From Bacillota bacterium (GTDB lineage Bacteria; Bacillota; Bacilli; Alicyclobacillales; SLC66), in contig JAKACU010000012.1 in the NCBI GenBank assembly GCA_021821185.1, positions 1 to 29,140 on the forward strand: DNA of 29,140 nt. Direction: 5' to 3'. The notes beneath the pieces are model-generated. The model did no database searches. It was given only the letters and a program-made list of their open reading frames with translations, and was not told the DNA's origin. Made by a program: the position numbers and the translations under genes. Positions within the stretch are counted from its first letter, which is position 1; each line of letters starts with the position of its first letter. Below are positions 7,363 to 14,153 of the stretch, piece after piece.

Positions 7363-8697
7363 TTGTCTAATGCTGGAGATATAGCATGGGTTCTCGTCGC
7401 ATCAGCTTTAGTACTCTTTATGACGCCTGGTTTGGCTTTGTTTTATGGAGGCCTTGTTCGTAACAAAAATGTGATCACCACCATGTACCAAGTGATCTCT
7501 GTGGCATTGGTTATTTCGATTCAATGGATTTTATTTGGCTATAGTTTGGCTTTTGGACCTGATGTTGCGCACATCATAGGCAATTTGCACTTTGCGCTCT
7601 TTTATCATGTGGGTATGCAACCGGATCCATCTTATTCTTCGACGATTCCTTCGGAACTGTTCGCCATATTTCAGATGATGTTTGCAATCATTACACCAGC
7701 CGTCATTGTTGGCGGTCTGGCTGAACGTGTGAAATTTTCTTCCTTCATCGTATTTGCCTTAGCCTGGTCTACCTTGATCTATGATCCGCTTGTGCACTGG
7801 GTATGGGGTACCGGAGGCTTCCTTCGTCAACTTCATATCCTTGATTTCGCAGGCGGCACGGTGGTTGAAATGGCATCAGGTATTGCTGGCTTGGTGTGTG
7901 CCATGTATCTTGGCAAACGGCATGGACATGGCTCAGGAGCTATCAAGGCGCACAACGTACCATTAGTCATAATTGGTACCGGTATCTTATGGTTTGGGTG
8001 GTTTGGTTTTAACGCGGGCAGTGCCTTGGCAGCAAATGGCGTGGCAATCAATGCATTTTTGACGACGAATACGGCTGCTGCTGCTTCAGGGATTGCATGG
8101 GTTATCATTGAACGGTACAAGACAGGACATGCGAGTATCGTAGGCGCGGCAGCTGGCGTGGTGAGTGGCTTGGTTGCAGTCACACCGGCAAGTGGTTTTA
8201 TCAACCCAGGAGCGTCGATTATCTTAGGCATCATAGCAGGGATTGTGAGTTATTTCTTTTCGACGATGTTTAAAGGGCATTTTGGGTATGATGATGCTCT
8301 TGATGCGTTTGGCGCACATGGCATCGGCGGTACATGGGGCATGATTGCCACAGGGTTATTTGCGACTGTGGCCGTTAATGTCCAAGGTGGTAATGGGGCA
8401 TTTGCCGGTGATTTCCATCAATTACTTGTTGAATTGTTAGGCATTGTGGTGACTTGGTTGTACTGCGGCGTGGGAACGTGGGTATTGCTAAAAGTGATTG
8501 ACCTTGCTATGGGGATTCGCGTAACACCGGAGGAAGAAAAAATTGGTCTTGATATGGTATTACACAACGAAAATGCATATCCTGAAAATTTGACATGGGA
8601 TGTCGCGACGAACCTTTTTGAAAGTTTGAAACAGGGATCGGTACAGCAACCTGTACAAAAACTAGAGGATAACGTTAAGCATATCCCGATAGAATGA
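7363..8697 (+). CDS. amt: Ammonium transporter Amt (twin-His variant with Glu at the first position)
   Basis: Amt/Mep/Rh channel-like transporter, 444 residues, about 11 membrane helices. Signature FGFNAGSA is at 215-222, FQMMFA matches the outer Phe gate region, and WVWG carries the recruitment-site Trp. Asp161 (DFAGGTVV) and His319 (DAFGAHGIGG) are conserved, but the first pore histidine (E. coli AmtB His168) is Glu169 here: GTVVEM instead of GTVVHI. Fungal Mep1/Mep3 have Glu at this place. The cytosolic C-terminus after VTPEEEKIGLD is about 45 residues long and Gln/Asn-rich. TTG start with GAGGAG upstream. No glnK/glnB follows, unlike many amt operons. The promoter is at 7273. Confidence 0.93.
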   Translation: MSNAGDIAWVLVASALVLFMTPGLALFYGGLVRNKNVITTMYQVISVALVISIQWILFGYSLAFGPDVAHIIGNLHFALFYHVGMQPDPSYSSTIPSELFAIFQMMFAIITPAVIVGGLAERVKFSSFIVFALAWSTLIYDPLVHWVWGTGGFLRQLHILDFAGGTVVEMASGIAGLVCAMYLGKRHGHGSGAIKAHNVPLVIIGTGILWFGWFGFNAGSALAANGVAINAFLTTNTAAAASGIAWVIIERYKTGHASIVGAAAGVVSGLVAVTPASGFINPGASIILGIIAGIVSYFFSTMFKGHFGYDDALDAFGAHGIGGTWGMIATGLFATVAVNVQGGNGAFAGDFHQLLVELLGIVVTWLYCGVGTWVLLKVIDLAMGIRVTPEEEKIGLDMVLHNENAYPENLTWDVATNLFESLKQGSVQQPVQKLEDNVKHIPIE

Positions 8698-8710
8698 TCG
8701 TTATGTTCGT

Positions 8711-8718
8711 GGCATAAT
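8711..8718 (+). promoter_or_regulatory. Possible extended -10 promoter for def
   Basis: TGGCATAAT (8710-8718) fits an extended -10 element in the 68-base gap before def. The matching -35 region (near 8690-8695) is poor, three of six bases. Weak evidence; def could also be read from the amt transcript because no terminator hairpin is visible after amt. Confidence 0.3.
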
Positions 8719-8765
8719 AGCATGAGAAGAGATAAAGATGATGGGTAATTGATGGAGGTTTTTGT

Positions 8766-9260
8766 ATGGCAATTTATGAAATCGTGAAGTTTCCTAATCC
8801 GGTTTTAACAACTCCTGCATCTGAGGTAGCCAAAATTACGGCTAACTTATTGCGTGTTTTAGATAATATGTATGAAACCATGAAATTTGCGAATGGAATC
8901 GGTCTTGCAGGACCACAAGTCAATATCTTAAAACGCATTGCTGTTGTGGATGTTGAAGATGGTAAGGGTCGCCTTGATCTGATCAATCCTGTCATTCTTG
9001 ATGGTCGTGATGAAGAGGTTGGTCCGGATGGATGTCTGTCCATACCAGGCATTTATGGTGATACAAAGCGCTACAAGTGGATTCGTGTGCGCATGCAAAA
9101 CCGCGAAGGTCAATTCATTGAGTTCGAGGAAACGGATTTTCGCGCTCGTTGTATCCAACATGAGATTGATCATCTAGATGGCATTTTATTTACGTCTAAA
9201 GCCATTCGTTTGTATCGCGATGACGAAGTAGCCGTTTCCGGTAAAAAGAAAAAAGCATAA
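8766..9260 (+). CDS. def: Peptide deformylase
   Basis: Metalloprotease that removes the N-formyl group from new proteins; 164 residues, normal length. Motif 1 is GIGLAGPQ (44-51), motif 2 is DGCLS (88-92, metal ligand Cys90), motif 3 is QHEIDHLDG (131-139; His132, Glu133, His136). Motif 2 normally reads EGCLS and motif 1 GxGLAAPQ, so there are two conservative changes, but all metal and catalytic residues are present. GGAGG precedes the ATG at good spacing. It is not next to fmt or priA, its frequent partners. The C-terminus ends in a lysine-rich tail. Confidence 0.95.
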   Translation: MAIYEIVKFPNPVLTTPASEVAKITANLLRVLDNMYETMKFANGIGLAGPQVNILKRIAVVDVEDGKGRLDLINPVILDGRDEEVGPDGCLSIPGIYGDTKRYKWIRVRMQNREGQFIEFEETDFRARCIQHEIDHLDGILFTSKAIRLYRDDEVAVSGKKKKA

Positions 9261-9274
9261 CATGCTAAGACAAG

Positions 9275-9303
9275 TTGGCATCTGTACGACCCTGTGATAG
9301 AGT
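9275..9303 (+). promoter_or_regulatory. Candidate SigA promoter before the DedA-like gene
   Basis: TTGGCA (9275-9280), 17-base spacer, TAGAGT (9298-9303). Five of six and four of six matches. It lies in the 64-base gap between def and the membrane-protein gene, where no other signal is obvious. Confidence 0.4.
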
Positions 9304-9324
9304 TATAGGCGATCTAAGTGCACG

Positions 9325-10053
9325 ATGCGGAGGTGCGCCGCAATTAATGAACGTCTAACTAGAGACAACGATCGACCTGTTCAATGGCGGATTATACCGG
9401 TTGTCGCCGGCGCGCTTTTAGTCGCCGTATCGGTGTGGGTATTTGTGATTTATCGAGACTCGTTTTCAATGCTAATCCAGTCTTTCGGTGTCTTTGGTGT
9501 CGTTATTGCTATTTTCCTGATGATGTTGCTATGTATCATTCCTGTGCCAGCCGAGTTTTTGATCGTTGTCAATATGGAGATTTATGGAATAGGATGGGGT
9601 CTGTTTTATTCTTGGTCTGGATCTGTGCTAGGCGCAATTGTCGCCATGTATGTGACACGTTGGCTAGGACAGGCGAGAGTTAGAAGGTTGTTCTCTCGTG
9701 AACGGCAACAGCAAGTCGATAACTGGATTAAGCGTCGAGGTACTATGGGATTGTTAGTTTTACGCTTTGCACCCTTTGTACCGTATCATGTATTGAATTA
9801 TGTGGCAGGTTTGATGAACGTTCGATTTTGGCCGTTTTTTTGGACGACATGCCTTGGCCTCGTGCCGTTTTATTTGTGGATGGGGGGCGTGTTTCTGGGG
9901 TTTAGCCATGGGATGTGGCCGGCTATCATCAGCGCGCTGATCGCCTTGGCGATTCTCGGACTCGCGAGTTATCTTCTTCGCAAACGGTGGATGTCAGCTT
10001 TTTTAGGGACGACGGGAACAGGCGCTGAGGATAAGCAATCTACGAGGGACTGA
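9325..10053 (+). CDS. DedA/TVP38-type (VTT domain) membrane protein
   Basis: Integral membrane protein of up to 242 residues in the SNARE-associated/VTT superfamily, which includes DedA and TVP38 proteins linked to lipid scrambling and membrane homeostasis. Seen: an N-terminal helix (IIPVVAGALLVAVSVWVF), a re-entrant-type stretch with PVPAEFLIVVNMEIYG, a GSVLGAIVAMYVTRWLG helix, and LRFAPFVPYHVLNYVAG, the conserved Arg/Pro segment of the family. Start is uncertain: the ATG at 9325 lacks a ribosome-binding site, and a good GGAGG (9329-9333) lies inside the reading, about 9 bases before an ATT codon at 9343. The stop codon lies inside the palindrome at 10045-10069. Confidence 0.8.
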   Translation: MRRCAAINERLTRDNDRPVQWRIIPVVAGALLVAVSVWVFVIYRDSFSMLIQSFGVFGVVIAIFLMMLLCIIPVPAEFLIVVNMEIYGIGWGLFYSWSGSVLGAIVAMYVTRWLGQARVRRLFSRERQQQVDNWIKRRGTMGLLVLRFAPFVPYHVLNYVAGLMNVRFWPFFWTTCLGLVPFYLWMGGVFLGFSHGMWPAIISALIALAILGLASYLLRKRWMSAFLGTTGTGAEDKQSTRD

Positions 10054-10069
10054 CAATTTGTCAGTCCCT
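10045..10069. repeat. Perfect 11-bp palindrome spanning two convergent stop codons
   Basis: AGGGACTGACA (10045-10055), loop ATT, then the exact complement (10059-10069). The TGA stop of the DedA-like gene (10051-10053) and the TGA stop of the opposite-strand gene (10061-10063) are each in one arm, so both proteins end in Arg-Asp. There is no T run on either side, so it is not a textbook intrinsic terminator. It probably acts as a two-way transcript end or as a 3'-end stabilising hairpin. Confidence 0.8.
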
Positions 10070-10372
10070 GTCAAGGAAACTGCGAATAATCCCGTGCCAT
10101 TCTTGGGCTTTTTTAAGGTTTTCGGGCGTCACATACTTTGCGATGTGACGTACTGGCAAAGGTGCAAAAGGATCAGGTGGCTGCACGCTAGGATGTCCCT
10201 GCTGCGACGGTCGAGCACGGGTTGTTGCCTGTACCCTTGATGGTTGAACCGCAACATTTTCCCTGCGGCGTTTTATCCCTTTTGTAACAAGGCCGCTTAA
10301 TTGCTGTGTCGACTTATGATTGAAAATATCTAAGGCGAGCGTACTTGCCTTCAGGATCGTCGACAGTTTCAT
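10061..10372 (-). CDS. Small basic protein, unknown function (103 aa)
   Basis: I start at the ATG at 10372 (MKLSTILKASTLALDIFNH); the upstream GGAAGTGA is a weak ribosome-binding site. The product has a helical N-terminus, a basic patch GIKRRREN, a proline- and glutamine-rich middle (about residues 45-70) and a short helical C-terminus ending in Arg-Asp. No membrane segment, signal peptide or Cys. Family not recognised. It is divergent from the NYN gene across 91 bp and convergent with the DedA-like gene through a shared hairpin. Confidence 0.55.
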   Translation of the reverse strand: MKLSTILKASTLALDIFNHKSTQQLSGLVTKGIKRRRENVAVQPSRVQATTRARPSQQGHPSVQPPDPFAPLPVRHIAKYVTPENLKKAQEWHGIIRSFLDRD

Positions 10373-10434
10373 TATCACGTCACTTCCCGTGTGCGACTTT
10401 ATAGTATAGTATGCAAGAAGTAACGGACGGGCAT

Positions 10435-10448
10435 TGGACAATGGTCCA
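10435..10448. repeat. Short palindrome upstream of the NYN gene
   Basis: TGGAC-AATG-GTCCA, perfect 5-bp arms, ending two bases before the CAGGAG ribosome-binding site of the NYN gene. It could be a small 5' hairpin or operator half-sites; it is short enough to be chance. Two overlapping TATAGT boxes (10400-10410) lie upstream, but no fitting -35 is seen. Confidence 0.3.
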
Positions 10449-10463
10449 GACAGGAGTGGTTCA

Positions 10464-11030
10464 GTGGATCGCATCGCCTTTTTTATTGACGGAGGTTATC
10501 TTGGAAAGGCGTTGAAAAACAGATTTGGCAGTCCGCGTTTAGATTATGCAAAACTTGCCCATTGGATGGCGCAAAAAGTAGACCCGACTGGAACGGTTTT
10601 GCGCGTTTATTACTATGATTGTCTGCCGTATCGTTCGGAATCTGTAACCGATGAGGAATCACGACGGCATATTGATAAAAGAAGTTTCTTGAACAAACTG
10701 AATCGTCTGGATAATTTCGAAGTGCGGGAAGGCAAATTGGCTTTTCGTGGTCATGATGAAAGTGGAGAACCCATTTTTGAACAAAAACGCGTTGATGTGC
10801 AGTTGGCAGTTGATTTGGTGAGCCTGGCTTTGCGACATGCGACTGGGAAGATTGGCCTTTTGACGGCTGACTCAGACTTTGTCCCTGCGATTCAGGTATC
10901 GAAAGATGTCGGCGTTGAAGTTGTCTTATTTTATGTGGCTGGCATCGGTAACCTTGAAGAATTGCTCAATGCGGCAGATCGTCGCGTTGAGATTACGAGA
11001 CAAGATATTGATTCTTTTCGGCGGTATTGA
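10464..11030 (+). CDS. NYN-domain (PIN-like) putative RNase
   Basis: LabA/DUF88-type NYN domain, 188 residues, filling nearly the whole protein. Acidic residues of the PIN-like metal site are visible: Asp9 in FFIDGGYL, Asp111 in KRVDVQLAVDL with Asp117, and Asp136/Asp138 in TADSDFVPAI. Members are thought to cut RNA; the target here is unknown. I use the GTG at 10464 because CAGGAG lies seven bases before it and the protein then begins at the first strand of the fold. Next gene starts 24 bp downstream on the same strand, so this probably leads an operon with the DUF294 and exonuclease genes. Confidence 0.85.
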   Translation: MDRIAFFIDGGYLGKALKNRFGSPRLDYAKLAHWMAQKVDPTGTVLRVYYYDCLPYRSESVTDEESRRHIDKRSFLNKLNRLDNFEVREGKLAFRGHDESGEPIFEQKRVDVQLAVDLVSLALRHATGKIGLLTADSDFVPAIQVSKDVGVEVVLFYVAGIGNLEELLNAADRRVEITRQDIDSFRRY

Positions 11031-11054
11031 TACCCGCCATAAAGTGAGGTAGAT

Positions 11055-12119
11055 TTGAGCGTGTCTTTACGCGTGATGTATATGCCTGAACAGTCTACGT
11101 ATACGCTTGCAGAGCTGAAGAAGATTCACGACGATTTACCTAGCATGGTCGCCCAGGATCTAAAATTTCGCTCAGCTTTTGTCATTATGGACAATTTGGC
11201 ACAGTATCACAGGCAAATGCATCGCTTGGCATTGCAATTGGCTTTGCAGCATATACATGGTAAAATGCCCCCCTCATGGCAGACGGGTTTTGCTTTTGCC
11301 TTACTGGGCAGCGGGGCGCGCGGTGAACAATCAATTCGCAGTGATCAAGATCATGCGTTCATTTATCCTATAGAACATGAGTCATCGCCCGGAGATGGCG
11401 ATGCCTATTATCAACGTCTTGGCGAAGTCACGGCGGCGATGTTGCACCAAATTGGCTACCCGTTTTGTTCTGGTAACATTATGGCGAGCAATACACGTTG
11501 GCGTGGCACCTTAAGTATATGGCAGGAACGAATTATAAATTATGCTGATTATCCTGACTGGGATAATATCCGGTTTCTCTTGATTGCATCAGATGCAAGA
11601 ACGATTATCGGAGAGTCAGGCCTTGTGGCGAATGTTCGTCGAAGTGTCGCACATGCGATATCGCGATCACCTTTTATTCGCTGGAAAGTAGCGGATCAGG
11701 CGCTTTCTCACCCTATCGCATTAACGCTACTCGGTGGAATTCGGTCCGATCCTGATCCTTCCCGTAAAGGGTACTTTCAAGTTAAAGAGGGATTTTATAC
11801 ACCCCTTGTTAACAGTGTTCGTATTTGGGCGCTGAGCCTTGATATTGGTGAGCCATCTACAAAAATTCGCATAGAAAAATTGCTTCTTCAAAAAGCATGG
11901 TCTGCTGAACTTGCCAAGCAGGTGACAGACGCACTTGAGACTGCGCTTTTTGTACGCTTGCGCCATCATGTCATGCAGGCATTACAGGGTCAACCTATCG
12001 ATGATTATATTCTTATCGAACAATTGACAGATGAAGAGCGAGACAGGATAAAACGAGCGCTTCGCACCACGAAACAGTTGCAGCAAATCACTCTTCGCCA
12101 ATTTAACAGACCGGGGTGA
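11055..12119 (+). CDS. DUF294-type putative nucleotidyltransferase (GlnD-like fold)
   Basis: Polymerase-beta-like nucleotidyltransferase domain with GSGARGEQSIRSDQDHAF at residues 85-102. This is the GS-x-R-x-EQ...DxD pattern of the DUF294/GlnD group, with DQD (97-99) as metal ligands. The C-terminal half (about 210-345) is helical, as in DUF294_C. Longer relatives begin with cyclic-nucleotide and CBS domains; these are absent here, so this is the short form. Substrate unknown. TTG start with AGGT upstream; a GTG six bases later is possible. The DEDDh exonuclease follows after 8 bp, a pairing also seen in other bacteria for this family. Confidence 0.8.
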   Translation: MSVSLRVMYMPEQSTYTLAELKKIHDDLPSMVAQDLKFRSAFVIMDNLAQYHRQMHRLALQLALQHIHGKMPPSWQTGFAFALLGSGARGEQSIRSDQDHAFIYPIEHESSPGDGDAYYQRLGEVTAAMLHQIGYPFCSGNIMASNTRWRGTLSIWQERIINYADYPDWDNIRFLLIASDARTIIGESGLVANVRRSVAHAISRSPFIRWKVADQALSHPIALTLLGGIRSDPDPSRKGYFQVKEGFYTPLVNSVRIWALSLDIGEPSTKIRIEKLLLQKAWSAELAKQVTDALETALFVRLRHHVMQALQGQPIDDYILIEQLTDEERDRIKRALRTTKQLQQITLRQFNRPG

Positions 12120-12127
12120 GATGACGC

Positions 12128-12880
12128 ATGGGCTTTGAACGCATCCGAGTATTGCGCCATCTCTTAGGCGGTCTTGCAGGCAATCCTTATGGCACGATGG
12201 ATTCATCTACGCCATCTTTGCAAAGTCAAGCGGAGTTGCGTGCCATGATAAGCGCCTTGCATGAACATGAAATGGCTGATCAACCGTTGGATGAACTCTC
12301 TTTGGCCGTGATTGATACTGAAACAACAGGTTTTGTGCCAACGGAAGATTGCTTGCTATCGATAGGCGCTGTGTGTCTTGATCCAGACACGATAGAATCG
12401 ATTCCTGATTTTCACACTTATGTGAAACTTCCGAAAGATCGAATTATACCTGATGTTGTCGTGCAACTGACGGGAATTACGGCGCAAACCGTGGCGGATG
12501 CACCCGATCTTAGCTATGCGCTGCAAATATTTTTGCAGTTTATAGGTGATCGTATTATTGTAGCGCATCATGCTGCACATGATATCCGGTTTATTAACGT
12601 GAATTTGCGAAAGAGTTGGGGCGTTGAGTTGCACCATCAAGTTCTCGATACGGGAAAGATCGCTATGGCATTGCATCGTTTTAAGAAATACCCGACGCTT
12701 GATATCTTGCTTGCCCTCTATGAAATTGAAACAGTCCATCGCCATACAGCTCTTGGCGATGCTTTGATGACAGCGATGGTTATCAAACGCCAGGTAGCCA
12801 TTCTAAAAGAGGAAGGCGTTCACACGCTAGGGCAACTCTGGGAACGGTTGTTGGTCCTTGAACATGACCTGCGTCCATAG
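12128..12880 (+). CDS. DEDDh 3'-5' exonuclease (DnaQ-like)
   Basis: Stand-alone exonuclease of 250 residues with all DEDDh motifs: ExoI VIDTETTGF (Asp63, Glu65), ExoII HHAAHDIRFIN (Asp152) and ExoIII HRHTALGDA (His206, Asp211). An N-terminal extension of about 55 residues precedes the fold. Relatives include DNA polymerase III epsilon and oligoribonuclease, so the substrate may be DNA, RNA or short oligonucleotides. Tightly linked (8 bp) to the DUF294 nucleotidyltransferase gene. No terminator hairpin is evident before the rpsU promoter. Confidence 0.88.
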   Translation: MGFERIRVLRHLLGGLAGNPYGTMDSSTPSLQSQAELRAMISALHEHEMADQPLDELSLAVIDTETTGFVPTEDCLLSIGAVCLDPDTIESIPDFHTYVKLPKDRIIPDVVVQLTGITAQTVADAPDLSYALQIFLQFIGDRIIVAHHAAHDIRFINVNLRKSWGVELHHQVLDTGKIAMALHRFKKYPTLDILLALYEIETVHRHTALGDALMTAMVIKRQVAILKEEGVHTLGQLWERLLVLEHDLRP

Positions 12881-12898
12881 TGGGTCTGTGTATTTGGG

Positions 12899-12928
12899 TT
12901 GACATTATTTGTTCAAGTGGCATATAAT
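12899..12928 (+). promoter_or_regulatory. Consensus SigA promoter for rpsU
   Basis: Perfect TTGACA (12899-12904), 18-base spacer, perfect TATAAT (12923-12928). Predicted start near 12935, giving a leader of about 80 bases that contains a small CCGC-TAA-GCGG hairpin. A strong promoter fits a ribosomal-protein gene. Confidence 0.85.
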
Positions 12929-13015
12929 CGGCGTTGATACCGCTAAGCGGCATGTCTTTTCTTGTTGCAGATGATTCAATTTTAGGCAGAGTTCGGTGGA
13001 GGGAGGGAAAGCTAT

Positions 13016-13195
13016 ATGTCCGAGATCAAGGTCCGTAAAAACGAATCTTTGGATAGCGCGCTGCGTCGGTTTAAGCGAGCTACGGCAAAGGACGGAATCC
13101 TCGCCGAAGTCAGAAAACGGAAGCAGTATGATAAACCCAGTGTCGCCAGAAAGAAAAAGTCTGAAGCGGCAGCTCGTAAGAAAAAGAAGTACTGA
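13016..13195 (+). CDS. rpsU: 30S ribosomal protein bS21
   Basis: 59-residue, very basic protein starting [20 protein letters not shown] and ending in a Lys-rich tail. It matches bS21, a small 30S subunit protein near the anti-Shine-Dalgarno region that helps translation initiation. A very strong GGAGGGAGGG site precedes the ATG. Followed after 60 bp by yqeY, the usual Bacillus order, under one consensus promoter and one terminator. Confidence 0.97.
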   Translation: MSEIKVRKNESLDSALRRFKRATAKDGILAEVRKRKQYDKPSVARKKKSEAAARKKKKY

Positions 13196-13255
13196 GGCTA
13201 ATGCGATATTTTGTGTGATACGTGTGTCCTCGTAAAAAAGGGAGCGACAAAGCCA

Positions 13256-13702
13256 GTGGGAGTTTATGACCGCTTGTCTGATGACTTGTTGCAAGCCATG
13301 CGGGATAAGAATAAAGTGCGCTTATCCGTATTACGGATGGTGAAAGCAGCCGTCAGGAACGCGGAGATCGATTCGCACCATACGTTATCCGATGAAGAGG
13401 TTCTTGGCGTGATTAAGAAGGAAGTCAAACAGCGTAGAGACACCTTGGTGAGTGTTGCCGGGACGGATCGTACGGATGTCGTGCAAGAGGTCGAAGCCGA
13501 ATTGGCAGTTTTGCAAGAGTATTTGCCAGCTGAACTTTCACCAACCGAGATCGAGGCCATTGTGGCAGAAGTTGTTCGAGAAACAGGTGCGACTTCAAAA
13601 GCGGACATGGGTAAGGTTATGCCACTTGTGATGAGTAAAATAGCAGGCAGGGCTGATGGTAGGATAGTCAGTAGGATCGTACAAGATAACTTGTCTTCTT
13701 AA
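13256..13702 (+). CDS. yqeY: GatB/YqeY-domain protein
   Basis: 148-residue YqeY family protein, related to the C-terminal tRNA-binding domain of GatB; precise role unknown. The open frame extends further upstream, but the GTG at 13256 gives VYDRLSDDLLQAMRDKNKVR, which lines up with the usual family N-terminus, and GGAG lies 11 bases before it. Conserved LSVLRMVKAAVRNAEI, the central PAELSPTEIEAIV and ADMGKVMPLVM segments are present. Second gene of the rpsU operon; ends at a strong hairpin terminator. Confidence 0.92.
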   Translation: MGVYDRLSDDLLQAMRDKNKVRLSVLRMVKAAVRNAEIDSHHTLSDEEVLGVIKKEVKQRRDTLVSVAGTDRTDVVQEVEAELAVLQEYLPAELSPTEIEAIVAEVVRETGATSKADMGKVMPLVMSKIAGRADGRIVSRIVQDNLSS

Positions 13703-13751
13703 TCATCGAATCACATAGCGTACAAGGGTACGTGTAACGTTTCAGCGTGGG

Positions 13752-13779
13752 AAGCGACTGCGAGGGCAGTCGCTTTTTT
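13752..13779 (+). terminator. Intrinsic terminator of rpsU-yqeY
   Basis: AAGCGACTGC, loop GAGG, exact complement, followed by six T (13774-13779). A textbook Rho-independent terminator separating rpsU-yqeY from the sporulation genes. Confidence 0.93.
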
Positions 13780-13781
13780 GT

Positions 13782-13809
13782 TCTGTTTGGCATCCCTAAA
13801 GCATACATG
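13782..13809 (+). promoter_or_regulatory. Possible SigE promoter for yqfCD
   Basis: CATACATG (13802-13809) fits the SigE -10 consensus CATACANT; 14 bases upstream is a poor -35 (TCTGTT). yqfCD are mother-cell genes in B. subtilis, which supports the idea. The predicted start would fall very close to the GAGGGGGG ribosome-binding site, which weakens it. Confidence 0.35.
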
Positions 13810-13829
13810 TGATTCGAGGGGGGATGTCC

Positions 13830-14108
13830 ATGAAACGCCGATGGCGAGAAAAAACAGTACAACTCGCTATGCAAATACTGGAAATCCCAAAGGATACGCT
13901 ACAATATGTACCTCGCATTACGATCATCGGTAATCTGCAGGTGGTTATCGAAAACTACCAATCCATTGAAGAGTTTGCTGATGATCGCATCCGTATCAAA
14001 GCTGTTGATCGAGATGTCACGGTGCGCGGCGAACAGCTCGTCATACGAACTATCGTTCCGGAGGAAGTTGTTATTGAAGGTGTCATTTCAGGTGTCGACA
14101 TGAGTTAG
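13830..14108 (+). CDS. yqfC: Sporulation protein YqfC
   Basis: 92-residue YqfC family protein, next to yqfD as in B. subtilis, where the pair is expressed in the mother cell. Starts MKRRWREKTVQLAM; the body is a run of short beta strands (ITIIGNLQVVIENY, RIRIKAVDRDVTVRG) typical of the family. I chose the ATG at 13830 (GAGGGGGG six bases upstream); an ATG two codons earlier is too close to it. yqfD starts 11 bp after the stop. Confidence 0.9.
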   Translation: MKRRWREKTVQLAMQILEIPKDTLQYVPRITIIGNLQVVIENYQSIEEFADDRIRIKAVDRDVTVRGEQLVIRTIVPEEVVIEGVISGVDMS

Positions 14109-14119
14109 GGGGGATCGCC

Positions 14120-14153
14120 GTGGCTTTCCGGATTTATGAGTGGCTTTCCGGAT
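14120..14153 (+). repeat. 14-bp direct repeat at the yqfD start
   Basis: GTGGCTTTCCGGAT occurs at 14120-14133 and again at 14140-14153, 20 bp apart. The first copy begins with the GTG start codon; the second GTG is in another frame. Recombination or slippage between copies would remove 20 bp and break the frame. Confidence 0.75.

Noticed and set aside
7833..8234. 133-codon leftward frame inside amt
   Set aside because: Shadow of the hydrophobic amt coding sequence, rich in Ala/Pro/Thr from reverse reading; no independent start signal.
12905..13294. 129-codon leftward frame across rpsU
   Set aside because: Antisense to rpsU, its promoter and yqeY; composition mirrors the real genes and no ribosome-binding site is seen.
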